From contig NZ_QTXL01000005.1 of NCBI RefSeq assembly GCF_003461625.1, forward strand, positions 124,001 to 188,000: DNA of 64,000 nucleotides, written 5' to 3'. The notes under the pieces are model-generated. The model saw only the letters and a list, made by a program, of their open reading frames with translations. It did no database searches and was not told the DNA's origin. Of this stretch, positions 9,093 to 16,964 are shown in pieces (positions within the stretch are counted from its first letter, which is position 1; each line of letters begins with the position of its first letter). This stretch comes from Clostridium sp. AF15-31. Its GTDB lineage: Bacteria > Bacillota > Clostridia > Lachnospirales > Lachnospiraceae. The position numbers and the translations under genes are program-made.

Positions 9093-10712
9093 TTACTCAG
9101 CTAATGTAGCATCTGTTTCAGTTGTATCAGCATCTGCCGCTGATGCGTCAACATAGATACACGTTACTGTGAAATCATATGTTATTTTACCTGTGTCTTC
9201 ATCTACATTTTCTGTGATACTTCCAATGAATGAGTTATCAATACAGTCAATTTCTTTTAAGCTGATCGCAAGTCCTGCAATATCATCATATTCTGCTGCT
9301 GTTCCTGAAATTGAAACACCTGTTGAATCGGATTCAAATGCTGTGATATCAGTTCCCTTTGGCATCTTCTCTTCCAAAGCCGTGATAAATGTTACAACAT
9401 TCTCATTCAAGTTCTTTGTGTAGCTGTACATGCTCATGGCATCAACATAAACGCTTTCTGCATTTTCATAATCCTTTACGATCGTCTCAATATCCTGAAT
9501 TGAAGCGATCTTCTTATTTACATCATCCAGCTCTGTCTGTGCCTGATTCTTTAATACAAATGACACAGCCGTTAATCCGCCTGCCACTAACACAGCCAGG
9601 ATCAGGAATGCAACTACCAGTGGAGTTGTATCCATCTGACCTTCCTTCTTGCCGGAAGCTCCGCCTTCTGAAATTGTGAATCCCATAGGTGCAAAAGCAG
9701 CACCGATTGGAACCATAAGGTATACAGGATTATATATCTTCAAATCAATCTTTGGGTCAAATTTGATATTGAATAAACTGTCCATAACTCTTGTTGAAAC
9801 ATTGAGCTGTACCTTGAAAAGACCATCAATTCCCTTGATCAGGGCGCCATCGCCTGTCAGGAATACATCATCGATCGGCTTATCAGGATTCTTTGATGCA
9901 AAGAAATCCATTACACGGCCAATGTTGTTGATCAGGTAACGGAAAGATCCTGTGATCGCATTATCATCAAAATCAACCGTGATCAGTCTTTCATTCTGGA
10001 GTAATGTCATTGCTGTTGTAGCATCAACACCCTTTGCATCCATTACTTCATTTACAACAACATTGGTACCATATGGTACAGTTCTCTGTAACAGAAGGAT
10101 ATCTCCTTTTACGATATTAAGTACAGTAGATTCGCTACCTAACTGGATTACCATAGTCGTCATGTTCTCGCTGGTCTGTGTTTTGATCAACTGCAACATG
10201 GCATTTCCAATGTAATCAAGAGCAACTACCTTCAGTCCTGCAAGTGCTGCAACTTCATAATATGAACGAACCATACTGGTTGGTGCTGCAACTGCAAGAA
10301 CTCTTAACTGTTTGTTATTTTCTTCATCAGTAACTGTCTCTAATACAGAATGGGATACTGTGTAATCCTCTATATTAACAGGGAAATACTCTGATGAGTT
10401 CGCATTAATAATTCCTTTAATTTTGTTTTCCTTAACGAAAGGTACAAGAACCTCTCTGTTAACGATCTTTGTAGAGGTAAGAACGAATATTGCGTTCTTG
10501 TTAGTGATTCCGTTTGCAGCAAGCTGTGATTTGATCGCCTCTGCAATTCTTTCCTTGTCTCTAATGAAACCATCTTCATAAGCATCTTCCGGTGTCTCGA
10601 AGATGATGGCATTATGAACTGTGGAAGTCTTTTTTTCAGAAGCTGTTACTTCTGTAATAGTAATACTTTCATTTGTGATGTCGATTGTTAAGACTTTGTT
10701 ATTACTCGCCAT
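9093..10712 (-). CDS. pilMN: Fused PilM-PilN type IV pilus assembly protein
   Basis: The 539-aa protein combines two normally separate pilus proteins. Residues 1 to about 345 are an actin/FtsA-like ATPase fold of the PilM type, with an N-terminal Asp-containing strand (LTIDITNESI) and later phosphate-type loops (QLGSESTVLNIV and LTGDGALIKGI). About residues 365-390 are a transmembrane helix (VAFLILAVLVAGGLTAVSFV). This is followed by a coiled coil and an extracellular PilN-like ferredoxin domain. In most bacteria cytoplasmic PilM binds the short N-terminal peptide of PilN; here both are one chain. C. difficile also has a fused pilMN (established). The gene is preceded by a 584-nt non-coding interval. 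Confidence 0.9.
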   Translation of the reverse strand: MASNNKVLTIDITNESITITEVTASEKKTSTVHNAIIFETPEDAYEDGFIRDKERIAEAIKSQLAANGITNKNAIFVLTSTKIVNREVLVPFVKENKIKGIINANSSEYFPVNIEDYTVSHSVLETVTDEENNKQLRVLAVAAPTSMVRSYYEVAALAGLKVVALDYIGNAMLQLIKTQTSENMTTMVIQLGSESTVLNIVKGDILLLQRTVPYGTNVVVNEVMDAKGVDATTAMTLLQNERLITVDFDDNAITGSFRYLINNIGRVMDFFASKNPDKPIDDVFLTGDGALIKGIDGLFKVQLNVSTRVMDSLFNIKFDPKIDLKIYNPVYLMVPIGAAFAPMGFTISEGGASGKKEGQMDTTPLVVAFLILAVLVAGGLTAVSFVLKNQAQTELDDVNKKIASIQDIETIVKDYENAESVYVDAMSMYSYTKNLNENVVTFITALEEKMPKGTDITAFESDSTGVSISGTAAEYDDIAGLAISLKEIDCIDNSFIGSITENVDEDTGKITYDFTVTCIYVDASAADADTTETDATLAE

Positions 10713-11296
10713 TTTAAATAGCCTCCCTCGCTAATCAGTAGTTTTTTGTGGAATATGTATATTCCAATTGCCTGAGTACCAGCCTACAAGCTGTTCACCC
10801 CACTTAAAATAAAATACAATATGCCTGTATGTACAGGCTGAAAGGTAAACAATCTGTCACCTTTAATCATAAGCACACGGATGATTGACCCGTTCATCTT
10901 TCATGCCTATTTTTCAGTTTCCAGCTTTTTTGTAAGCCGGCTGCCGCCATTAGTTCAATGCCGTTGTCATTCGCGTTTCTTCTTTCTACATTTATTCGTT
11001 TCAGACACAAACAATATAAAACCGCTGACTGCAAAATAGTCACTCGTATGTTATATAAATCTCTTCTTATTATATAAAGCTTATATAAAACGTGTGACCA
11101 TGAAAGAGATGCCAACATGCATATTTTTCATACATGTTGACGTTTCATGTTGTTAGACAATTTTGAAGGGCGACAAACAAGATCGAAAAACGAGGATTCT
11201 TACCAACTTATTCATCACCCTTCTGATGTCTGACTGATGTAATGATTATCTGTTTAACATCAGATCCTTACATCTGTTCACTATGCCCGCCTTTTA
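10713..11296 (-). other. Non-coding interval between pilA and pilMN with several stems
   Basis: I find no convincing gene in these 584 nt; a 74-codon open frame at 10894-11118 lacks a ribosome site and protein-like composition. Read on the minus strand there are successive inverted repeats. TCTGATGT/ACATCAGA (11257-11264 with 11222-11229) lies just after pilA. A 7-bp CAACATG/CATGTTG stem lies around 11113-11137. A compact GC-rich patch is at 10931-10977. A stem AAAGGT/ACCTTT (10841-10864) is followed by GCCTGT-ACAT-ACAGGC (10823-10838), with a T/A-rich tail at 10805-10822. The last two could be an intrinsic terminator or attenuator. GGAATAT/ATATTCC lies at 10750-10765. The region could be a pilA 3' end plus a regulated leader for pilMN. 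Confidence 0.5.
10805..10838 (-). terminator. Possible weak terminator or attenuator upstream of pilMN
   Basis: On the minus strand a perfect 6-bp GC-containing stem with ACAT loop (10823-10838) is followed by ATATTGTATTTTATTTTA. The tail is T-rich but interrupted, so termination would be partial. Its place, about 95 nt before pilMN and about 460 nt after pilA, would let it lower pilMN expression relative to pilA. Confidence 0.35.
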
Positions 11297-11701
11297 TTAT
11301 GGCTGAGGTGAAACCTGCTGAGAACCAGCTTTAACGATAACTGTGTTACCAGCTACATTGATATCAACTGTGAATTCATTTCCTTTGTCGAAGTACTTTG
11401 AAGTAATTGTGCTGTTACCAAGAATGCTGCTGATCTCTGTGCTGAATGCACCGTAGCTTGACTTCAGGTCTGAAACGCTTGCGCCTGTAACGCCTGTTCC
11501 GATTGCAACCATTGCATCTTCGTCTGACATAGCTGTCTGACATGCTGTACGGATTGTGTCAGCATTTGAAATATCAGCACTTCTTCTTGACTTGTTGATG
11601 TACTTGATAAGGGCTGGTGCAAGAGCACCTGCAAGAATTGCCATAATAGCGATTACGATAATTAACTCTACTAATGAGAAACCTTTGTTGTTCTTCTTCA
11701 T
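11297..11701 (-). CDS. pilA: Major type IV pilin
   Basis: This 134-aa protein has leader MKKNNKG, then FSLVELIIVIAIMAILAGALAPAL, a textbook class III prepilin signal with cleavage after Gly7 and Glu5 of the mature chain. A short globular domain of about 100 residues follows and ends without a disulfide pair (no Cys pair near the C-terminus). Its size, simple signal and position next to pilC make it the best candidate for the major subunit. The ribosome site AAGGAGAG is well placed. Long flanking non-coding stretches on both sides suggest it is expressed at a level different from the assembly genes. Confidence 0.9.
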   Translation of the reverse strand: MKKNNKGFSLVELIIVIAIMAILAGALAPALIKYINKSRRSADISNADTIRTACQTAMSDEDAMVAIGTGVTGASVSDLKSSYGAFSTEISSILGNSTITSKYFDKGNEFTVDINVAGNTVIVKAGSQQVSPQP

Positions 11702-11746
11702 AATTGTTCTCTCCTTTTAAATTGATATTCTTTGTTGTTTGTTGAT

Positions 11747-11791
11747 GCATCTTCCGATGCTATATTAAAACCAGCATCCTCGTACTGCCGG
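11747..11791 (-). other. Two stem-loops in the pilA 5' leader
   Basis: Minus-strand reading gives CCGGCA/TGCTGG (11771-11791, one G-U pair) followed by GCATC-GGAA-GATGC (11747-11760), both between the pilC stop and the pilA ribosome site. Neither has a T-tract. They may stabilise pilA mRNA or mark a processing site; this is inference from position only. Confidence 0.45.
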
Positions 11792-11827
11792 ATCTAATCA
11801 ATACTATAATATGTAACAGGACTTGTA

Positions 11828-13036
11828 TTAGTACTGGTCAAGTGCACTGTACATACTCATGATAGGACCGTATACAGCCGCAACAATCATTCCTACGATA
11901 CATGCAAGAACTACCATGATTAATGGTTCCATTGCTGCTGTCAGCTTGTTTGTTGCCTCTTCTACCTCTTCATCGTAGTAGTCAGCAACCTTACTAAGCA
12001 TCTCTTCTATATCACCGGTTTCTTCACCGATCTTTGTCATGGCGGAAAGCATTGGTGGAAGCATCTCCATATCCTTTAATGGTTTGGAAAGTGGAATACC
12101 TTTTGCTACCTGCGTCTTGGCATCTAACAGACCATCGCGAATGATCTTGTTATCCATCATCTTTGCCACCTGTTCAACAGCATCGATCATGGAAATACCG
12201 GATGCCATCAGTGTACTCATTGTTCTTGCAAATCTGGAACATGCTGACTTGATTGTCAGGTTACCAAAAATCGGCATCTTGATCGCCATATTCGCGAAAA
12301 GCTGTTCGCCAACAGAACTTCTCTTGAATGCCTTGCAGCCAACAACGATAGCTGCAACGATGATGATCAACAGCCACCACTTATGTATAATGAAATTACT
12401 TGCCGCTACCATAATTCGTGTTGCCAGCGGAAGCTGTGTTCCCATCTCCGCAAACATACTTGAGAAGTTAGGAATAACCATTACCATTACCACGATTACT
12501 ACGATGATCATGACGATGAATACTACGATAGGATATGTCATCGCACCCTTGATCTTTGCTGATAACGCGTTATCTTTTTCAAAGTGCTCTGTCAGTCTGT
12601 CGAGACAGATCTCCAGGTTACCGGATAACTCTCCGGCTGCGACCATGTTGATCATGATCGGTGGAAATACCTCTGAGTTTACACGAAGTGCATCTGCAAG
12701 CGTTCCACCCTTTTCAACATATGTCTTTGCATCCATAACTGCTCTCTGCAGTGTTTTGTTTTCTATCTGGTCTCCCATCAGTTCCAGTGCTGATATAATC
12801 GTAACACCAGCTCTTATAACTGCTGAAAACTGTTTACAGAAGACTGCCAAATCTTTTGATTTTACCTTCTTCTTAATCAAACCCCCTGAAAATGGACTGT
12901 TCTGCTCTGTCAGGCTCATGATCGCATAACCATCTGCCTTCAGCTTCTTCTCCGCTCCATCTCTGTTCGGGGCCTCAATGGTACCTTTTTTATTCTTACC
13001 ATTTTTGTCAACAACCTTGTAGTTAAATACTGCCAT
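11828..13036 (-). CDS. pilC: Type IV pilus platform protein PilC
   Basis: The 402-aa protein carries two GspF/PilC domains. Residues about 65-190 and 265-390 each hold a helical bundle with motifs such as FCKQFSAVIRAGVTI and FARTMSTLMASGISMIDA. There are three hydrophobic helices around 165-190, 215-235 and 370-395. Length matches the family (about 400). It is the integral membrane platform on which PilB and PilT act. An AGGAGAAACA ribosome site precedes the ATG. About 195 bases separate it from pilT, so an internal promoter is possible, but no box is convincing. Confidence 0.95.
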   Translation of the reverse strand: MAVFNYKVVDKNGKNKKGTIEAPNRDGAEKKLKADGYAIMSLTEQNSPFSGGLIKKKVKSKDLAVFCKQFSAVIRAGVTIISALELMGDQIENKTLQRAVMDAKTYVEKGGTLADALRVNSEVFPPIMINMVAAGELSGNLEICLDRLTEHFEKDNALSAKIKGAMTYPIVVFIVMIIVVIVVMVMVIPNFSSMFAEMGTQLPLATRIMVAASNFIIHKWWLLIIIVAAIVVGCKAFKRSSVGEQLFANMAIKMPIFGNLTIKSACSRFARTMSTLMASGISMIDAVEQVAKMMDNKIIRDGLLDAKTQVAKGIPLSKPLKDMEMLPPMLSAMTKIGEETGDIEEMLSKVADYYDEEVEEATNKLTAAMEPLIMVVLACIVGMIVAAVYGPIMSMYSALDQY

Positions 13037-13230
13037 TGTTTCTCCTCCGACCCTGTCATATTTCTTCTTTTTTGTAATAGTTTTCTACTATTACCAGCTA
13101 AAAGTGCGCGTAAATTCACGGACTTTTACATATACTATACCTGTTATATTACTATATTTCTCAACCACATTCAATAATTTCTTATGATTGCAGTTTTTTT
13201 TGTAAGAATTGCACAAAAGGATTGTACATC

Positions 13231-14292
13231 TTATTGTCCGTTGATCTTCTTTCTGAGATACTGCTGATCCTGTGCATATGTCATAGCCATCTCTCTGGTG
13301 ATCGTGCCGGACGAGAACAGATCATACAATGCATCATCCATTGTGATCATTCCGAGCTGTCTGCTGGTCTGGATCGTCGACTGGATCTGATGTGTCTTCG
13401 CTTCTCGTATCAGGCTTCGGATCGCCGGTGATGCAAGCATTACTTCAAATGCTGCAACTCGTCCCTGTCCGTTCGCTGTCGGAAGCAGTGACTGGGAAAT
13501 AACACCTTCCAGTACCATCGCAAGCTGTACTCGTACCTGTTGCTGCTGGTTTGTCGGGAAGATATCGATAATACGGTCGATCGTACTTGCCGCACCGATC
13601 GTATGCAGAGTCGAGAATACCAGGTGTCCGGTCTCGGCTGCAGTGATCGCTGTTGAAATCGTTTCAAGATCTCGCATCTCTCCTACAAGAATAATATCAG
13701 GATCTTCACGGAGCGCTGCACGAAGAGCATTCGCATAACTGAGTGTATCCATACCAACTTCTCGTTGATTAACGATTGCCTTGTTGTGATGGTGAATATA
13801 CTCGATAGGATCCTCCAGTGTAATGATATGATCGGTCAGGTTTTCATTTGCCTTATTAATAATAGAAGCAAGTGTTGTTGATTTACCGGAACCGGTAGGT
13901 CCTGTTACAAGTACCAGACCTCTCTTTCTCTTATATAATTCAACAACCTCTCTCGGAATACCGAGCTGATCTGGTCTTGGGATCTGTGTTTCTACTCGTC
14001 TGTATGCCGCAGCCATATTACCACGATCCATATATACGTTTACACGGAAACGACCGGTTTCTGGTGAATCGAATGAGAAATCGACCTCACCTCTATCTTT
14101 TAAAATTGCTACATGTCTCTCTTTCATCGTTGCTCCGATTGCTTCAGCCGCATCAGCCGGTGTAAGCGGAGGAACTTCAACTTCTGTCAGTCGTCCATTG
14201 ATTCTGAGTTTCGGTGGTATGCCTACGGCAATATGTACATCCGACGCTTTTGCCTCAACCGAGAATGCCAGGAGCTCTTTCATATCCAGCAT
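13231..14292 (-). CDS. pilT: Type IV pilus retraction ATPase PilT
   Basis: I start this at the ATG at 14292 (353 aa, MLDMKELL), which has AGGAAGGAAACAG upstream; an earlier start would add nine residues. Motifs are Walker A GPTGSGKST near residue 130, the Asp box ITLEDPIEYIH, Walker B IILVGEMRDLETI, the His box TLHT, and the PilT-specific C-terminal motif AIRSLIREAKTHQ. These identify the retraction motor that depolymerises pili and drives twitching. Its presence argues for dynamic pili and not a pure secretion apparatus. It sits between pilB and pilC. Confidence 0.95.
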   Translation of the reverse strand: MLDMKELLAFSVEAKASDVHIAVGIPPKLRINGRLTEVEVPPLTPADAAEAIGATMKERHVAILKDRGEVDFSFDSPETGRFRVNVYMDRGNMAAAYRRVETQIPRPDQLGIPREVVELYKRKRGLVLVTGPTGSGKSTTLASIINKANENLTDHIITLEDPIEYIHHHNKAIVNQREVGMDTLSYANALRAALREDPDIILVGEMRDLETISTAITAAETGHLVFSTLHTIGAASTIDRIIDIFPTNQQQQVRVQLAMVLEGVISQSLLPTANGQGRVAAFEVMLASPAIRSLIREAKTHQIQSTIQTSRQLGMITMDDALYDLFSSGTITREMAMTYAQDQQYLRKKINGQ

Positions 14293-14416
14293 ACTGTTTC
14301 CTTCCTTTCTTTGTTGCATTCATAATTTCAATTTTATTTTTACAGAGCCTGATCACATATTCTTCTCTGCTAAAAATCTTTTTTATCCACGCCGGTTTAT
14401 CACCGAACCGGATCTT

Positions 14417-16135
14417 TTAATATTCATCACCTGTTGTATATACGATCTTCTTCATCTCTGACATGGAAGTAATTCCATTCAGCACATGTTTGGCAGCACC
14501 CATCTTCAGAGTAAGCATACCTTCTGCAAGTGCCTGTTTTTCAATCTTATCCGCTGTCGCTCCGGTCGAGATAACCGCCTGCAGTGCTTTGGATACCGGC
14601 ATCATCTCGTATACACCGATTCGTCCTGAATAGCCTGTATCATTACACAACGGGCAGCCAGACGGCTCATAAATGATAACATCTTCTTCATCCTCCGGCA
14701 CGCCGAGTACTATTCTCTCTTCATCTTCTACGAGACGAGGCTGTTTGCAGGTCGGGCACAGTCTTCTTACAAGTCGCTGTGCAATAACACCTACAACCGC
14801 ATCACCTACAACATAAGGTTCGATTCCCATATCTTCCAGACGGGTGATCGTACTTGCTGCTGAGTTTGTATGGAGTGTTGATACAACCAAGTGTCCTGTG
14901 ATAGCGGCCTGAACCGCGATCTGAGCAGTCTCACCATCTCGAATTTCTCCGATCATTATGATATCTGGATCCTGACGAAGAATGGATCTTAAGGCTGCTG
15001 CGAATGTCATATCTGCTTTATTATTTACCTGTACCTGGTTAATACCATTGATATTCGCCTCGACAGGGTCTTCTACTGTGATAATGTTTACATCCTCTTT
15101 GTTCAGCTCACTTAAGGATGTGTACAGTGTCGTTGATTTACCGGAACCGGTAGGTCCTGTTACAAGGATAATTCCGTGTGGATTACTCAGGATTCCATCA
15201 AATACCTTGATCTCATCCTCATCCAGACCAAGTCCGCTCTTCGGTTTTGTAAGTCCGTCCTTGGAGGTAAGTCGCATAACCGTCTTCTCTCCATATACAG
15301 TCGGAAGGATAGATACACGGACATCAAACTCTCTGCGGTCTACAAAGATCGTGATACGACCATCCTGTGGCTTTCTCTTTTCTGCAATATCCATACCACC
15401 GATGATCTTGATTCGGGCTGTGATACCCGCAAGAATACTTAAGTCGTAGGACATAACCTGTTTTAATGCACCATCGATCCTGTAGCGGACACGGACACTG
15501 CTTTCCAATGCCTCAATATGAATATCGGACGCTCTCTGTCGAACTCCGCCTTCTATGATCTGTTTTACAAGCAAAACGATAGGAGAATTATCTATATCTT
15601 CATTTACTTCATCTTCATCTCCGCCGCCAAGTGCATCTGCCTGTTCCTGACGATACATCTCAGCCGCTTCCATTGCTTTGGAGCTTCCGTAGTACTTGCC
15701 GATGGCATCATTGATCTGATCCTCTGTTGCAAGCATAGGCTCCACCTGCATATTGGTTACAAGTCCAATATCATCGATCGCATTGATATCCATCGGATCT
15801 GACATAGCAAGTTTTAAAATATTCGGGTTATCCGGATCGATCTCGATAGGAATAACTTTATATTTTGCTACCATATTCTCCGGAACCAGATGAAGCACCT
15901 TCTCTTCTATCTTTGCTCCCTTTAATTCTATGTAATCAATGCCAAGCTGCTGTGTCAGAAGCGTTATCAGAATCTCATTACTGATCATACCAAGATCAAC
16001 AAGAACATTTCCGAGTTTTCCGCCATTCTCTTTCTGATATGCCAGAGCCTCCTGTAACTGTTCTTCTGTAATAGCTCCTGCCGCTACGAGAATATCACCT
16101 ATTCTAATCTTTTTACGACCCATTCCTAATCGCAT
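14417..16135 (-). CDS. pilB: Type IV pilus extension ATPase PilB with MshEN domain
   Basis: This is a 572-aa hexameric ATPase. Residues about 8-70 contain two repeats of the MshEN type (IRIGDILVAAGAITEEQLQ and KLGNVLVDLGMISNEIL, each followed by LxxxLxxQ-like spacing), the fold that binds cyclic di-GMP in MshE (established). The ATPase part has Walker A GPTGSGKST near residue 330, Asp box TVEDPVE, Walker B IIMIGEIRD and His box. A zinc tetracysteine has CPTC and CPLC halves. The start at 16135 uses GGAGGG ten bases upstream; the internal ATG at residue 5 is too close to a ribosome site. It is the first gene of the pilus operon, preceded by a promoter at 16185-16213. Confidence 0.95.
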   Translation of the reverse strand: MRLGMGRKKIRIGDILVAAGAITEEQLQEALAYQKENGGKLGNVLVDLGMISNEILITLLTQQLGIDYIELKGAKIEEKVLHLVPENMVAKYKVIPIEIDPDNPNILKLAMSDPMDINAIDDIGLVTNMQVEPMLATEDQINDAIGKYYGSSKAMEAAEMYRQEQADALGGGDEDEVNEDIDNSPIVLLVKQIIEGGVRQRASDIHIEALESSVRVRYRIDGALKQVMSYDLSILAGITARIKIIGGMDIAEKRKPQDGRITIFVDRREFDVRVSILPTVYGEKTVMRLTSKDGLTKPKSGLGLDEDEIKVFDGILSNPHGIILVTGPTGSGKSTTLYTSLSELNKEDVNIITVEDPVEANINGINQVQVNNKADMTFAAALRSILRQDPDIIMIGEIRDGETAQIAVQAAITGHLVVSTLHTNSAASTITRLEDMGIEPYVVGDAVVGVIAQRLVRRLCPTCKQPRLVEDEERIVLGVPEDEEDVIIYEPSGCPLCNDTGYSGRIGVYEMMPVSKALQAVISTGATADKIEKQALAEGMLTLKMGAAKHVLNGITSMSEMKKIVYTTGDEY

Positions 16136-16184
16136 ACCGGTCTGTCCCTCCTACATTTCTGAAATATACAAGCATTACTTACAG

Positions 16185-16213
16185 AGTATAGCACAATCTA
16201 ATAAAAAATTAAA
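16185..16213 (-). promoter_or_regulatory. Sigma-A-like promoter of the pilB operon
   Basis: Minus-strand boxes are TTTAAT at 16208-16213 (weak -35) and TATACT at 16185-16190 (good -10), with a 17-bp spacer, about 50 nt before the pilB ATG. The AT-rich divergent region also serves the sigK-like gene on the other strand. Confidence 0.55.
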
Positions 16214-16292
16214 CATTTTGAACAGATTTTAGTCATTTTTTTTTAATTTTTTTCACATTTTACCAATTTTATTTTTTGGGATATGCACTTTT

Positions 16293-16322
16293 TCCACATT
16301 TTAATCATAAAATATATACAAA
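16293..16322 (+). promoter_or_regulatory. Possible sigma-E-type promoter for the sigK-like gene
   Basis: TATACAAA at 16315-16322 matches 6 of 8 of the sigma-E -10 consensus CATACAMT. TCCACATT at 16293-16300, with a 14-bp spacer, loosely matches the -35 GTCATATT. Sigma-E control of sigK is established in B. subtilis. If used, transcription would begin just upstream of the ATG at 16343 and exclude the earlier ATG at 16283. Confidence 0.35.
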
Positions 16323-16342
16323 TCGCTAGGGGTCTATTTTCT

Positions 16343-16963
16343 ATGCAGGCATTTAAAAAACCCCTTTTACCGGATCAGGAAGAATATTATCTGAAATTAT
16401 GCAGGGCAGGGGATGCCGATGCGCGGCGGATTCTGATCGAATCCAATATGCGTCTGGTCGCCCATATTGCAAAAAAATACATTGGAACCGCTGACAATGA
16501 TGATCTGCTCTCCGTCGGAACCATCGGTCTTATCAAGGCGATCGATTCCTACGACCATGCCAAAGGCAACCGTCTGGTCACATACGCTTCCAGATGTATC
16601 GACAACGAGCTGCTCATGATGCTCCGTCACTCCAGAAAATATGCCCGCGAAGTCTCCCTGTTTGAACCGATTGGTACCGACAAAGAAGGAAATGAGATCA
16701 ATCTGATCGACATCATCAGTCAGGATGAAGCAACTATTCTGGATTCTATGGTGCATGCTTACCACATAAACCGTCTTCCATACTGTCTGAAGCACTGTCT
16801 GTCCGAGCAGGAAGCCAGCCTTATCATCCGTCGTTATGGTCTATACGGTCACCCTCCACGCACACAAAAAGAGATTGCCAGCCAGATGGGGATTTCCCGT
16901 TCCTATGTCTCCAGAATCGAAAAACGGGCATTACAGAAGATCCGCAGGCAGCTTGAAGCCTGA
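16343..16963 (+). CDS. sigK: Sporulation RNA polymerase sigma factor, SigK-like
   Basis: This is a 206-aa sigma-70 family protein. Region 2 (about residues 30-100) contains NMRLVAHIAKKYIG, DLLSVGTIGLIKAIDSYD and TYASRCIDNELLM. Region 4 (about 145-200) contains a helix-turn-helix with TQKEIASQMGISRSYVSRIEKRAL. The PIGTDKEGNEINLIDI segment is typical of SigK and SigE. I choose the ATG at 16343 because AGGGG is ten bases upstream. The earlier ATG at 16283 has no ribosome site but would add a hydrophobic 20-residue stretch like a pro-sequence. The gene is uninterrupted, with no skin-type insertion. It ends one base from the stop of the convergent U32 gene. Its expected role is late mother-cell transcription. 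Confidence 0.85.
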   Translation: MQAFKKPLLPDQEEYYLKLCRAGDADARRILIESNMRLVAHIAKKYIGTADNDDLLSVGTIGLIKAIDSYDHAKGNRLVTYASRCIDNELLMMLRHSRKYAREVSLFEPIGTDKEGNEINLIDIISQDEATILDSMVHAYHINRLPYCLKHCLSEQEASLIIRRYGLYGHPPRTQKEIASQMGISRSYVSRIEKRALQKIRRQLEA

Positions 16964-16964
16964 C

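Noticed and set aside
10931..10977. Minus-strand segment resembling the 3' half of a c-di-GMP-I (GEMM) riboswitch (ACGC...GGCAGCCGGCTTAC)
   Set aside because: The conserved GGCAAAC and GCAAAGC core elements are not found upstream, so the likeness is only partial and I do not call a riboswitch.
10894..11118. 74-codon open frame between pilA and pilMN
   Set aside because: There is no ribosome site, composition is not protein-like, and it lies across several inverted repeats.
12039..12929. 296-codon plus-strand open frame
   Set aside because: It is the antisense shadow of pilC, with hydrophobic mirror composition and no ribosome site.
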